Of a stretch of 64,000 nt of DNA, positions 21,741-32,489 are shown piece after piece. Every line of letters begins with the position of its first letter. Positions within the stretch are counted from its first letter, which is position 1. A program made the translations under genes and the position numbers. The notes below the pieces were generated by a model. That model saw only the letters and a program-made list of their open reading frames with translations, did not search any database and was not told the origin of the DNA. Source of the DNA: Clytia hemisphaerica (taxonomy: Eukaryota; Cnidaria; Hydrozoa; Leptothecata; Clytiidae). The DNA is taken from the NCBI GenBank assembly GCA_902728285.1, contig CACVBU010000540.1:1-64000 (forward strand). Reading direction: 5' to 3'.

Positions 21741-22502
21741 CCATGATTGTAAATGTAGGAAACCTTGAATTTTGTAAATTTAAGGATAACTTTCCTTTCT
21801 TTATAAAAGAACAAACGGCAGTAATCATTTTGCAACTTATCAAAAACTGGAAATATTTACATCTAGGTTTTTAAGCAAAAGTAAACCAATCCAGACTTTT
21901 CCAACTGCTGAAACATAAAAAATCATCTAAGTTTTAGAAACCATTTTGAAACAATTTTTGCATCCCCCATCTTTCTCCGAGCGCCGCGCGCTTATGCGCC
22001 AATCAAAATCGATTCATAAGAAGATTGTCCAATGAACTTCGAGAAAAATCAAAACAAATATGGCCGCTACAGGTATTTCAAAAGCTCCGGGTTGCAAAAA
22101 GAAACTTCGGGTGCCAGATTCTACGGACAAGATTTCGGTATGATAAAATCCAAAGCGAGCGCCAAAATCAAAAATTCGGATGCGTTAAATATAGTCTGAA
22201 TCGCAGACCTCTACAAAACCCCAGGTAGTATATGCTAAGGAGCACGAATCCGTTAGTGGATACCAGTAGCCTACGGTAAATATAAAGCGCCTTTTTTTCC
22301 GATTTTGGGAGCGTTTGTTATGGGTAAGAGACTGTTCATCTAACGTTTCCAGACCATCTAAAAAGAACGACAAATAACTATTAAAAAGCGACAAAAACAA
22401 ACGACAAACCCTAACTATCAAAGAACGACATAGATACATAGAATAGTATAGTAATTCAACAACACGTACTAGCTACTACTCAGATAAAACTATGGTAATC
22501 AC
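21741..22502. other. intergenic, no gene seen
   Basis: Only short chance ORFs. Phases and codon content give no exon-like signal. Confidence 0.3.
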
Positions 22503-23165
22503 CCGGGGGGGGGGGGTACACTACCCTTACCGGGGGGCGTACGGGGTTTGCGATTTCCGAAATACCGAATAATTTTGCCGAAATTTCCGAAATTCCGTAA
22601 AAAAATACTTGCAATTCCGATACCGATTTTTTGGGGTATTTTTCCTCGTTTTGACTAATTTTTCATCAAATTTGATTTTTCATATATGAATTCCGAAAAA
22701 AGGGGATAAAAACTTTATAATACCGAGATTTTGAAGCAAAAATTCATGGATTTCCGATACCGCAACAATTTCAGAATTCCGAAATACCGAAGGAATTTAG
22801 CCTGGTTTCCGAAATTCCAAAGAAAAAAGGGTCGATTTCCGCAATTCCGAAAAACGGTACGCCCCCCACCTTACCGACCGACGGGGATACTCCGCTAAGG
22901 CTCGAAAAATTGACACTACAGTGAGACTCGTTTTTTCAAAAGTTTTGCCGAAATTTGCGAAAAAATGACCCTGAATGGGACAGAAATTCCAAAATTTTCT
23001 ACTTTTTCCCCAAATTTTCCAAAAAAGGCACCCTACGAGGGACTGATTTTTCTATTTTGAGTTTATGCGACCCTACCCGGGACTCGTGATGGTTAAAAAA
23101 GGTACCCTGACCAGCGGCGCATCCCCGTAACCCATTTTGCCGTAGTTAGTACCCCCGGTGGGGTG
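22503..23165. mobile_element. CCCGGGG...AAGGGTCG-family element, interrupted by another element
   Basis: Starts CACCCGGGGGGGGGGGG and ends near CCCCCGGTGGGGTGTGG. The body (22876-23110) carries GACCCTGAATGGGACAGAAA and GGCACCCTACGAGGGACTGA words shared with the copy at 38160-38405. A second element (22532-22868) has split it. Confidence 0.65.
22532..22868. mobile_element. foldback of AATTCCGAAATTTCCGA words, nested, with target duplication
   Basis: Ends GGGGGGCGTACGGGG / GGTACGCCCCCC. The inside repeats TTTCCGAAATTCCG and its relatives. CCTTACC flanks both sides (22525-22531 and 22869-22875), a 7-bp target duplication inside the host element. Confidence 0.75.
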
Positions 23166-23870
23166 TGGCAGATACTCACTCCACATTGGAGTCGGTGCTG
23201 GAGGTAGTAGTGTGGACAAAGATTCCCAAAGTTGCCGTTGCCACCTCTGCCCCGACCCCCTGCAAAAATGACAGCAATTTTGTTTTCACTGCAGATTATT
23301 TTGAGACTTTATTTTAGCTTTATCTAAGCTGTTAAATTTTCACCGGGTCACTCAACCTCATTCCCTGCGTATTATCAGCTCTTTGATGCTTCTGGCATCA
23401 ATCAGTGACAAATAAAAGTCTGGGATACATGTGGACGAGGTTGCGGGTACTGAGGCATATGTCACTGTGGAAAATTCCAAAATTCGCAATGAAAATTATT
23501 CAACAAATTTGAGGGAATCTGGAAAGTTTAAAGAACTTTTGAAATACATTTTCTTTTTAAAATATGATATCCTGAAATCATTGATATCGCAAAATTACCA
23601 ATAATAAAAAAAATTATTTTGAAAAATTGTAACCAAATAAATAAATCAAATATAATCTAATACCCTGTAAAAGGCCCTTGATGTTTGTCTCTGTTTCAAA
23701 AGTTGAATCCCATAATTGTGTCGGGGGGGGGGAGTCACTCAAGTTAATTGACCTTTAAAACGGCCCTTAAGGTTCCAAGCTTCCCGAAGTGCACTGTAAG
23801 GGTCGATTTGAAAACCTAATTTCGGGCCACGTACGGTCGTTTTTGAAACGAATGAAAAAATCTTTCTTTT
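23166..23870. other. intergenic; fragment of the AAGGGTCG family at ~23720-23810
   Basis: A short G-run (GTCGGGGGGGGGAG) followed by CACTGTAAGGGTCG marks a partial member of the CCCGGGG family. The rest is plain. Confidence 0.4.
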
Positions 23871-23871
23871 T

Positions 23872-24488
23872 CTTTAACCCTTTAAGTGCCGATGTCGTAT
23901 ATATACGACATGGGCTATATAGGAGGGCGAAGCCCTCCTGTAATGCCCAGTTTGAGTTAGAAATCGTTATTTTTGGTCGAACTCGTAGGAATTAGATTGT
24001 CCTTTATGGTCAAGCAAAAAAAAATTCAAAAGTGAGTCTTTCCAGCGAAATTTTAAGCAAAAAAGTCAAAAAAATGCAAAAAATTGACAAAAATTCACTT
24101 TTTTGAGATTCTGACCGTTTTTTGACTATTTTTGGTCAACGAGTGATCCAAGAACCTCCAAATTTGCCCTGTTTTAAATTCTTTCTAGTGAATTGATTGA
24201 AATTTACCACTGGGCACCTTTCATCAGTTCAGTCAGGTCCGCGCAGCGGGCCTGACTGCTTTAATCCCCCAACCTACCCCCCCCCCCTTGGCCGCCGCCC
24301 ACCACGCCCGTCCTAAATCGGGCGGCGCCGAAGGCGCCCAAAAGAAAGTAGAGACTCTAAGCTATCCAACGAGCTATATACGAGCTTCTAATTCCTTCTA
24401 GATCAGGAGATATAAGCCCTTAAAGTTTGAACTAGCGATTTTTTAAAAAAAACTTAGAAAAAAGGACCCTGGCACTCAAAGGGTTAAA
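23872..24488. mobile_element. MITE with TTTAACCCTTTAAGTGCC ends
   Basis: Left end TTTAACCCTTTAAGTGCC, right end GGCACTCAAAGGGTTAAA. The inside has several perfect palindromes: ATGTCGTATATATACGACAT (23892-23911), AGGAGGGCGAAGCCCTCCT and GGCGCCGAAGGCGCC. It also has a C-run near 24280. Confidence 0.8.
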
Positions 24489-24626
24489 AAGTTGAATCCA
24501 GGAAAACAACCTTACAATGGTCTTTGGGGGGGGGGGGTAATGCACAAAATTTCTTATAACAACAATTTTGTAATGATATGAGGCTAAAAGTTGGAAAAGT
24601 TAGAACAAATTAGGAACAATTTCAGA

Positions 24627-24863
24627 TATTAAAGGTTTTGCTTTTAAATAAGAGTGATATCGTTTTCTTACTCATCAATCTTAATTCACAAGCTTTTTCA
24701 CATTGGATTGACACATATGTGGAGCAAGATTGGTCAGAAAGAGGAAAATTAAAACATTTTTTTGCTTATGTCAGCATAATATAACAATAGGCAGACACTG
24801 TCCTGATATGAAACATGTGTCTGATATGAAACGAACACTTATGTAAAAATAAAACCTTTAATG
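24627..24863. mobile_element. MITE copy 1, ends TATTAAAGGTTTTG / AAAACCTTTAATG
   Basis: About 85% identical by eye to the copy at 34568-34796. Both contain GTGGAGCAAGATTGGTCAGA and AGACACTGTCCTGATATGAA. Confidence 0.85.
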
Positions 24864-25511
24864 GAAAAATGCTAAGTTTTAAACCCTTTTTTAGCTCGCA
24901 AACTTTCCGGTTCTAGTAAAATATATTGCCTAAAATTATTTTCCTAATTGAGACCAACATTTAGCTAGAACATTACATTACTTCACGGAAACATCACGGT
25001 TTTTGCCAGCAGTGACAAATTTTAAGCTACAGAAAAACTGTCCATAAATTACCACTACTGGCAAAAACCGGGGTGTTTCCGTAGAAACACGACGTCACTG
25101 ATGTCGAATTCACCACGTTTCTTCTATGAAAGTTTATAGTAGATGTGTTTTCTTCAAAGTTTCATGTCAGCTTAGCGATCAAAAATAAATCATGTATTCA
25201 TATAGGTACATATATCATATTTAGAATTCAAAACTTCCTATAACATCCAATTTTATACGATTGGCATCATGTCCAGAATATTATACTTGTTTCCTGGGAA
25301 GTTGGAACGTGTTTGTAGGTAAAATTTTCTGAAATTGAAATTTTGTAATCCAGAACCAAAGTTTGATAAAATCTATAAATGAAATGTCTCCCGATTGACC
25401 ATCGCAGCCAGGTGATTAACGACAATTTCTGCAGCTGATTGTCAAAAAATCTGACCGCAGTTTCAACTGGACCAAGTTAAAACATTCCTAACATGTTCTC
25501 TATCCTTTTGC

Positions 25512-26192
25512 TTAGTCATCAGTCAAATAATTACCTACTGGAACAATTACGTCATCATAGGTTGGCGGTGGGTCGTGTATACCAGGCGGAGGTGGTGGTG
25601 CTTGTCTTTTGAGTGAAGACTTTCGCGGAGTGTTTTCGTAGATACTTTCTGGTGGGGGTGGCGGAGCTGATTTCGGTTTTATGACTGGTTTTTGAGGCGT
25701 GACGATCGCTACTTCTACTTGATGGGCGTGTGGCGGTGGGGGCGGATTATTTGAAGGTTTTATTATAGAATTCCGTGGAGATATTGTTGCAGGTTTCACA
25801 GCAATTGGTGGTCTTGTAATCGAATCAGGACGGGGCGGAACGCCCGGTCTTTTATTTGGTAAATTAGGCGCTGATGGGTCGGTTCGTATCGACGCTGATG
25901 GACCAGGGCCTGGGTCACGGGATTGCTGACCAAGACGTTCTAAAGTCTGTATTTTATTGCGAACATTGACAAGTTCTATGTTATTACCAGCAGGGCTTTC
26001 AGTTGTAGACTGATCCATTAAATGTGTCGTTTCAGTTGAATTTAAGTCTTTCCCATTTTGAGTGAAATATGCTTGTTCGTCGAAATCTTTGCCCTTGTTA
26101 CATAGATGGCACATATACATTGTGAATGAAACTAGACATAGTAAAGCAATGATGGCAACAAAAATGTATAAAACAACGTAAAATGTCGCCAT
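25512..26192 (-). CDS. single-pass membrane protein with proline-rich WW/SH3-binding cytoplasmic tail
   Basis: Intronless frame of 226 codons from ATG 26192 (MATFYVVLYIFVAIIALLCL) to the stop at 25512. Residues 3-27 form one hydrophobic helix at the extreme N-terminus, followed by CHLCNKGKD. This suggests a type III/signal-anchor protein with a long cytoplasmic tail. The tail is rich in Pro (NNPPPPPHAH, KSAPPPPPESIYENTPRK, RQAPPPPPGIHD) and ends with DPPPTYDDV, a PPxY motif that binds WW domains of Nedd4-type ligases or YAP-like proteins. ESIYENTP could be a tyrosine-phosphorylation site. I do not recognise an orthologue. The frame is open upstream of the ATG, so a 5' exon joining at about 26225-26235 is possible. 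Neighbours are repeats, so context gives no help. Confidence 0.7.
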   Translation of the reverse strand: MATFYVVLYIFVAIIALLCLVSFTMYMCHLCNKGKDFDEQAYFTQNGKDLNSTETTHLMDQSTTESPAGNNIELVNVRNKIQTLERLGQQSRDPGPGPSASIRTDPSAPNLPNKRPGVPPRPDSITRPPIAVKPATISPRNSIIKPSNNPPPPPHAHQVEVAIVTPQKPVIKPKSAPPPPPESIYENTPRKSSLKRQAPPPPPGIHDPPPTYDDVIVPVGNYLTDD

Positions 26193-26430
26193 GTTTATTT
26201 CTGATAATGTTATTGACGGTTTCAAGTCTCCTGGCGTTGAAGTTGTTTAAGAGTATAACCAGTTAGGTAACAAAATATTCCATTTGTTAGAAACTACGTA
26301 TTTTTCTATATATTTCAATTATATTTTTATTTCATATTTTTTATCTGAAACGAAACAAATATATGAGAAACATGATTTATGATATTCAAATTATTGGACA
26401 GTTTGGATAAGCACCTAAGATTTCAGACTT
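26193..26430. promoter_or_regulatory. presumed upstream region of the membrane-protein gene
   Basis: AT-rich sequence immediately 5' of the minus-strand ATG at 26192. Inferred from position only, with no named motif. Confidence 0.25.
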
Positions 26431-26525
26431 TCACACGTTTTTTCTTGGCTCCAAACCTGGAGTTCCTTATTTCCCAGAAAATCTCATCTTCAAAGGGCCT
26501 TATCGAGTTCCTTATCAACTTACAG
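26431..26525. mobile_element. ACACG-family fragment, word GTTCCTTA
   Basis: CACACGTTTTTTCTTGGCTC, then GGAGTTCCTTATTTCCCAGA. Only one end is present. Confidence 0.55.
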
Positions 26526-27149
26526 TATAGTATATTCTAAAGAAAAGGATGCTATAGTAAAATATTTCTTTACTCTTGTCTGTCAACCATTTGAACTTTT
26601 CACCTGGATAACTGGTCCCTATGCGACGTTTGCATATGCAGAATGAGAAAAAATATACAATGCCTTCATTTTAAAGAGCTTGAAAATATGTAGGGTCACA
26701 GACTAATTTTTCGTATCCAAACTACAAAACCAACTGATATCCTTTGAAACAAGAAAACAACTACAAACAATAATACCTCACTGTTCAATCTTATCTGTCT
26801 CACTACCAAAAATCTCTCTCAATATATTTTTAATTCACAGATTTGAAGATATTTTCTTAGAAAACAATGCATCAGATGCATAAATATTCAAAACTTTTTC
26901 ACACAGGTAACCATAGTTACCATTCATGCATCGCTAAATGTGTCAACAGAAACTCTTTGCAATGCTTCAACACAATGTAAATATAGTTTTAAATGGTATT
27001 AGATGAATGGTATATACTTTCTTTTTTATAAGAACCAGGAAATTATTGTTGAGGGTGAAAACATGAAAAGAATTGGTCCTTAATGTTTAGGGTAATCTTG
27101 TAAAAAAGTTTTAGTAAAAAATTCATTTTTCCCCATCCACTTTATTTAT

Positions 27150-27389
27150 GTAATCTTAAAGGGACATAACAGTACTTGCGAAATTTGTAAACAAACTGTA
27201 TGCAGCGGTTACAAAATCAAAACAAATGTCACATGTCAAAATAAAAAATCAAACCAGATATGGCAAATTTTGATTGTTCAATTGTTTTACAAGTTTGTTT
27301 TGGACACGTGATTTTAATTGTTCTCTTTAATGACACGTGGTTCGCGCAATGTTTACATTTTACTACTTTAATGTCCCTTTTAATGTAAC
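27150..27389. mobile_element. MITE with TTAAAGGGACAT ends
   Basis: TAATCTTAAAGGGACATAAC on the left, complement (ATGTCCCTTTTAATGT) on the right, with subterminal CACGTG-containing words (ACACGTGATT, ACACGTGGTT). The 80-codon ORF on the minus strand lies mostly inside and is not taken as a gene. Confidence 0.65.
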
Positions 27390-27689
27390 TTGAAGTCGCA
27401 CAGTTATCTTTTTTTAAACAGTTCATTAAAATCAAAATATCAGCAGACAAAACAAGCAATTTGAGGGTCAAAGAAGTTAAAATCGGGTATAAAAACCTAA
27501 AATACCTTAAAATGATAAGAACTTGAAGAATTTGAAGCTCAAAATACCAAAGAAATAAAACAGCCGAGACTCAACGGAAATTTAGTATATACCTCCTTCA
27601 TAAAAATAGGTGTTGATATGGTGTTTGTTGACATAAGAAACAAGTATACCAGTTCTGCACTTCCTTTAGGTCAAAAATCACAAAATACT

Positions 27690-28054
27690 ACACGTTTTTT
27701 ATAAGGAACACGTTTATAAGGAACTTGAGGCTGAAAATGGTCCAAAAAATAAGGAATTGTTAATGAACTGCTCAGGATGAGAATAAGAAATCAAGTTAAG
27801 GAACAGAGAGTTCAATTTGAACTTGCACACGTTTACAACAACCTAAATAAGAAGACGGAAAATATTGCTGAAACGCCTTTCAATATGTCAAAAAGGCAAA
27901 AAATGCTGATAAAGAAGCTACACACTTAACAAATCCAAACTTAACAGCTAAGTAACTAAGGAACTCGATAAGGAACTTTGAATCTGCAACTCTCTGGTAA
28001 AATAAGGAACTCCAGGCTTGGAGCCAAGTTAAGATTCCTTATAAAAAAAAGTGC
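27690..28054. mobile_element. ACACG-family foldback, word AAGGAAC
   Basis: Starts TACACGTTTTTTATAAGGAA and ends TTCCTTATAAAAAAAAGTGC. AAGGAAC words recur on both arms (27779-27800, 27955-28040) around an unrelated core. Confidence 0.75.
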
Positions 28055-28138
28055 ATTAGGGTTAAAGGTATAAAGATGACAAGTTTAATATCACGTAGAA
28101 AGTGAGAAAGTGGGTGATATTTAAAATTTCACTTATAT

Positions 28139-28548
28139 TTTTATAGGAACGTCGCTTTTTACGATGCCTTAGAATGAATTTCACTATTTTGTGCGACTTT
28201 TTAAGAAATTTGGTGTTTTAGAATCCGGGAACCTTTTAAATGTTCTCAACTTGTTCTTAATATTTTGGTCATCGAAGCCTTGTGTTCTTATGTTTGTTCC
28301 ACTAAATTTTTGATGAGGCGCGGGTTTCCTAATATTTTTGGTACGTTGAGTCTATTCTTATTTTTAGAGCAAAACTGAAGTGTTTAGGTTCAATACACTA
28401 ATTTTACTAAATTGCATCTTAATTTGTTTTAATTTAAGCGAACCCAGGCTCAGCAGTGTTCTTAAAAATTTGTTCTTAATTTTTTTTGCCATTACGAGCC
28501 TTATTTTTCTTATAAAAGGAAAAGAGCGTATTGGGAAAAAAAACGTGT
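28139..28548. mobile_element. ACACG-family foldback, word GTTCTTA
   Basis: Weak left end (TTTTTATAGGAACGTC); right end TTATAAAAGGAAAAGAGCGT and then AAAAAACGTGT. The inside repeats TGTTCTTAATnTTTTGG and GAAGCCTTnTGTTCTTA. Confidence 0.6.
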
Positions 28549-29336
28549 CTTAAAAGAGGCCAATTATTAACCGTCCATAACAAAGAAGAGAAGAACTGGG
28601 TTATCTTGCCAATCAATCATTCTTAACATTTTGATAATTACACTATTGAAGGTGATGACTAGCCTAGTTAACTAAGCCCGTAGACTAAGACACACGGCTA
28701 ATGGCAATATAGCATTTTCGGCGCTTTAAAGATTTTTTATATTTACGAATTATAAGTTTGCCTTGGAATACTTATTCTAACACAACTTATCATCAGATCT
28801 ATCCTAGTGACTGAATTAAACTAGCTAAGATGTCTAGGCATGACATGGTAGTATTTCTATAAGCGAAACAGGGATGTAATAGTGAAAAAACTCAAACTAT
28901 AATCAAACCACCGTTTCTCTGTAAAAATTTTCCCAACAGTCATTAATTTGTTACAATAAGTCTGTCTGCCTAGAGCTAGATCTTTTTCAATTTTCTTGAT
29001 CTTATTTCTCATTTGCAATATTCTGCACGTGAATGCATTTTCGTTGATTTACCTCAATATAGTCCAATTTTTTTTCTCACAAGCTACAACAGTCTTTTGA
29101 CAAACTTTACCACAACACTCCTCACAAAATGCAGTAAATCGGACAGACTAATCAAAATAAATGTGAAAATAAAAGTCTAAAGTATACTGATGCAAAGTCG
29201 ATTAAAAATATTGTACGTACTCATTTCTAATATAAGCACAAAATATACAAGAACGTAAAAAAAGTTACAAGAACATTGTAATGCTTTGCAGACTCTAAAA
29301 TGGGCATTTTCTAAGGAAATTACAATAAAATATTTT
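28549..29336. other. intergenic, no gene seen
   Basis: AT-rich with no exon-like ORF. Confidence 0.3.
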
Positions 29337-29450
29337 AAAAATGTTGAAAATAAGAACACTTTAAGATCATTTTAAGGTTTAAACCCCAAAAAGTTAAGAA
29401 CAAACCGAAAACTTGTAAAACTTTCGGACGTTCTTGTGAAAACATACGAA
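29337..29450. mobile_element. ACACG-family fragment, word AAGAAC
   Basis: AATAAGAACACTTTAAGATC ... AAGTTAAGAACAAACC ... GGACGTTCTTGTG. Ends are degraded. Confidence 0.45.
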
Positions 29451-29571
29451 TTTAACGAGAAATAGATGACCGAAAAGCTCATTAAAACTAATTGATTCGA
29501 ATACCCACAAATTCATATCCTACAATCATCATCATGAAATGAGAATACTCGATTGTAATATATTCATGGTA

Positions 29572-29806
29572 TGCACCATTGCAATGTCTTCCACGGACCC
29601 AACAGCTGATTGGTTGAAAGCCCGGGGGGGGCTACTTAGGCAAAAATGGATGATGGGTGTGTGCGGACGGTAAGGGTCGGATTTTTCACCTTTAAAAGTC
29701 TCTCTAAGGGTCGGAAAAATCAGAAAGTTTTAAATTAGTCAATACGTCACTTTCAACCAATCAGCTGTTGGGTCTTTGGAAGACATTGCAATGGTGCATA
29801 TCATGA
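29572..29806. mobile_element. GCACCATTGCAATGTCTTCC MITE, split by a nested insertion
   Basis: Ends TCATGGTATGCACCATTGCA / TGCAATGGTGCATATCATGA. Other copies (35076, 49433, 52581) show about 110 extra bases here at about 29621-29735, belonging to the AAGGGTCGG family. Confidence 0.85.
29621..29735. mobile_element. AAGGGTCGG-family element nested in the MITE
   Basis: CCCGGGGGGGGCTACTTAGG, then two TAAGGGTCGG words each followed by A/T-rich spacer. It replaces the TGACGTATTGACTGATTTT centre of the host MITE. Confidence 0.7.
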
Positions 29807-29929
29807 AGTGAAAGCAAACATATCCGGTAACGTAGTGACTAAACTGGAGCCTCAAAAAGTTTGAACGCTCGAGAGAAATTTAACGACAACAACTTTTTTG
29901 CTAAACTTCTTGGTGAAGCTCTGTTAGTT

Positions 29930-30155
29930 TAAGGTAATTGAAGGAAAAGGCAAATTTTATTCGAAAATAAAAATTTGGGATCTTTACAAAAATGAATTTA
30001 GTGAATGTTGTTGCAAAGTGACTACTGTAGTAGATGAAATCTGTGATTATATAGATTTCTTTATAAAAGATGAAAAAAAGTCAAACTACGACCCGAGCAT
30101 GACTATTTTCCATCCCATGTACCATGATAAAGATCATCCTCATATTAACGTACAG
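29930..30155 (+). other. open coding-like stretch, possible orphan exon
   Basis: One frame is open for about 75 codons from after an AG at about 29930. It reads KIWDLYKNEFSECCCKVTTV, then DEICDYIDFFIKDEKK and MTIFHPMYHDKDHPH. Composition is protein-like and unlike the neighbouring AT-rich sequence. It runs straight into an ACACG-family element at about 30153. I do not recognise the protein and see no clear donor. It could be a remnant of a gene or a chance ORF. Confidence 0.3.
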
Positions 30156-30399
30156 TACAAGTTTTTTACAAGAATATCCAAAGTTTTTGAAGCCTTGGGA
30201 TGTTCCTAACTTTTTGAGTTTCAGGCCTAAAAATAGTTCTTATTTTGCCATTTTTAGAGTATTTTTGTCCATTTTCCTATGAAATTCGGTGTTCTAGAGT
30301 TCGCAAAGCCTTAAAATGTTCTTAACTTGTTCTTAACATTTTGGCCATCGAAGACTTATGTTCTTATATAGTTTGTTCTCATAAAAAAAATTGTGTATG
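30153..30399. mobile_element. ACACG-family foldback, word GTTCTTA
   Basis: Left end degraded (TACAAGTTTTTTACAAGAAT), right end GTTCTCATAAAAAAAATTGT followed by GTA. Contains GAAGCCTTGGGATGTTCCTA and AATGTTCTTAACTTGTTCTT. Confidence 0.7.
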
Positions 30400-30867
30400 C
30401 GCCATAATAAAGAAAATTTTTATCACCGTATGAAATAAACCAAGAATATCGATATTATCTACTGATGAAGCAAGGATCTTTGAATATCTTGCTTCCCTCT
30501 GAACAAATGAACAAAGATTACTCCTTATCTACTCAAACACTTACAAGTGCATCCAAATTCTCTGATTTACAAAACAAGATCCTACAAACAATGATTTCTC
30601 ATTCATAGAGAAGACACAAAGATGATTTTAAACGACAAAAAAATCATATTTAATACAGTTTTTGACAGTTGAGCTCAGAGATTTACGCTTAATTAACATA
30701 AACAGTCAGAGTCTCCATCTTAGAGACACTGTATCATCCTAACTTAGCGTTTTAGCAAAAAATGACCTTCCAATTTTTATAAGAAAACGAAACTCTTAGC
30801 CTTTTCCAAATCTCTATAATTTAGCTGTCGAAAGATAAGCACACTCGGGCTTAGTCGAAATTAGGAC

Positions 30868-31126
30868 TACACGTTTTTTTTTTTATAAGAACGTCAAAAA
30901 TTTTCGAAGCCTTCGGATGTTCTTAGTTTTTTGGATTTGAAGCCTAAAAATGTTCTTAAAATGTTCTTATTTTCAGCATTTTTTGAGCATTTTGATGTAA
31001 TTTCTTAAGAAAATGCATGTTTTTAAGTCTCCAAAGCCTTAGAATGTTCTTAGAATGTTCTTAAATTTTTGGGCCTCGAAGCCTTATGTTCTTATATAGT
31101 TTGTTCTTATAAAAAAAAAACGTGTA
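30868..31126. mobile_element. ACACG-family foldback, word AAGAAC/GTTCTTA (best-preserved copy)
   Basis: Starts TACACGTTTTTTTTTTTATA and ends TTCTTATAAAAAAAAAACGT followed by GTA. About ten GTTCTTA words lie inside, joined by GCCTTnGAATGTTCTTA. Confidence 0.85.
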
Positions 31127-31721
31127 TCTAATTAAAAATGCTTATTTAATGTTCAAATAAACTCAAGCCTGTAAGAAAAGACTTCTAGCATTGTAAAATT
31201 TATCATAATGTTCTTAAAAATAAAAACGGCATTTAGAGGAAGTACTTGAAAATGTAATCGAGAAGGAGTGTTATTGAACTTGACAAATCGATTTTAAAAA
31301 GATCCTCTTTTTAAAACTGTGTGAACTTCTCAAAGATAAGGCAGTAGATTTTTAACAGCAGCAGGAAGTGGGTTGACAATTGAGAGCGATCCGATCATCA
31401 TATAGACATAAAATACCGGATAAGCTATAACCCTAAGAGCTAATTTCCACCCTTACAGTGCATTTATGCTATCTTCAAAAACATACACTTGACCGCCGCA
31501 TACTGTATACCCACCATTGTGGGTAAGGTTAAGCTAACTCTAAAGGAAGGGAAACAATAAATCTTAATTTTTCTCAGACGAGATTAAGTTATCAATTCAA
31601 CTCCAACTAAAACGTAACCATAGCGACAAAATGATTTGATAACCCTATCATAAAATGACGTCACTATGAAAATATTGAGATTAAGAGAGAAAGACATTCC
31701 AATATTAACTCTAAGTTTACA
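31127..31721. other. intergenic upstream of tRNA
   Basis: No gene or clear repeat. Confidence 0.3.
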
Positions 31722-31793
31722 TCCTCGGTAGTATAGTGGTAAGTATCCCCGCCTGTCACGCGGGAGACCGGGGTTCGATTCCCCGCCGGGGAG
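31722..31793 (+). tRNA. tRNA-Asp (anticodon GTC)
   Basis: A 72-nt cloverleaf. The 5' acceptor TCCTCGG pairs with CCGGGGA at the 3' side (one T-G pair), with discriminator G. The D arm lies in GTATAGTGGTAAGTA (A box). The anticodon loop CTGTCAC has GTC at 31755-31757. The T arm contains GGTTCGATTCC (B box). No intron and no encoded CCA, as expected in a eukaryote. A T6 run at 31808-31813 would end Pol III transcription. Confidence 0.97.
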
Positions 31794-31807
31794 GATACTT
31801 TCTTAAG

Positions 31808-31813
31808 TTTTTT
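31808..31813 (+). terminator. Pol III terminator of tRNA-Asp
   Basis: TTTTTT 15 bases after the tRNA 3' end. Confidence 0.75.
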
Positions 31814-32111
31814 GTACAAAATCTTTCGCCGTTGTATGGTCATAATACCATGATACGATATTACAGTTGCATAGTCAAGGTAATAAGGATAAAATGGATA
31901 TAATACCAATCATACTCTACATGTAATATATAATGATGCGATATCATCACTCAATCATCGATCAATCTCGACAGTAATCCAATGTTAAATGTTTTAAAGC
32001 TCAGTATTCGAGAAATTTCCCACTACATTATCTTACACTGATGCAATAAAATGAATACAATTTCTAACTTCCAACTTCCAACTTTCACTATCTACCAACA
32101 ATTTTACAACT

Positions 32112-32333
32112 TCATACTGAAGGAGAGGGAAATATGAATGAACCAAGCTGGGCGTTTATTGCAAACACGGCAAACACAGTAAACTCACTCCAACAAGACA
32201 CGCGCGCACGCAATAGTAAAAGACCAGTTCCCATCGGGGAGGAATGATAGTCGATCTTTGAAGTGCCACATCCCCAGTCGGTTTCAAATACCATTGCGCA
32301 TAAACGTGAAAATATTTCGGTTGGACTCGACAT
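32112..32333 (-). other. coding-like sequence repeated at 60298-60520, possible first exon
   Basis: An ATG-started frame reads MSSPTEIFSRLCAMVFETDW followed by SKIDYHSSPMGTG. A possible GT donor follows MGT. The same sequence occurs in the opposite orientation at 60298-60520, where (S)GPTEIF, LCA, V.E.DW, SK.DYH and SMG are kept in frame. Flanking noncoding sequence (TTACGGAATTTTGCAAGACC) is shared too. It is either two decayed copies of a gene's first exon with its upstream region, or a repeat that happens to be open. Function unknown. Confidence 0.35.
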
Positions 32334-32489
32334 AATTAATCCCTGAAAAAAAGGGCTGCGGTCCAGATCTCTAGCTGCAAAATATTGACGCGGTCTTGCA
32401 AAATTCCGTAATCTAAGCCTTCCGGATGTTGAAAATTTGCCCGACCTTCAGAGCTTTAGCCCGTCTCATCTGCATCTGGGTGACAGATA

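Noticed and set aside
27229-27471. 80-codon ORF with Cys/His-rich look (minus)
   Set aside because: Lies mostly inside the TTAAAGGGACAT MITE; Cys spacing does not match a known zinc finger.
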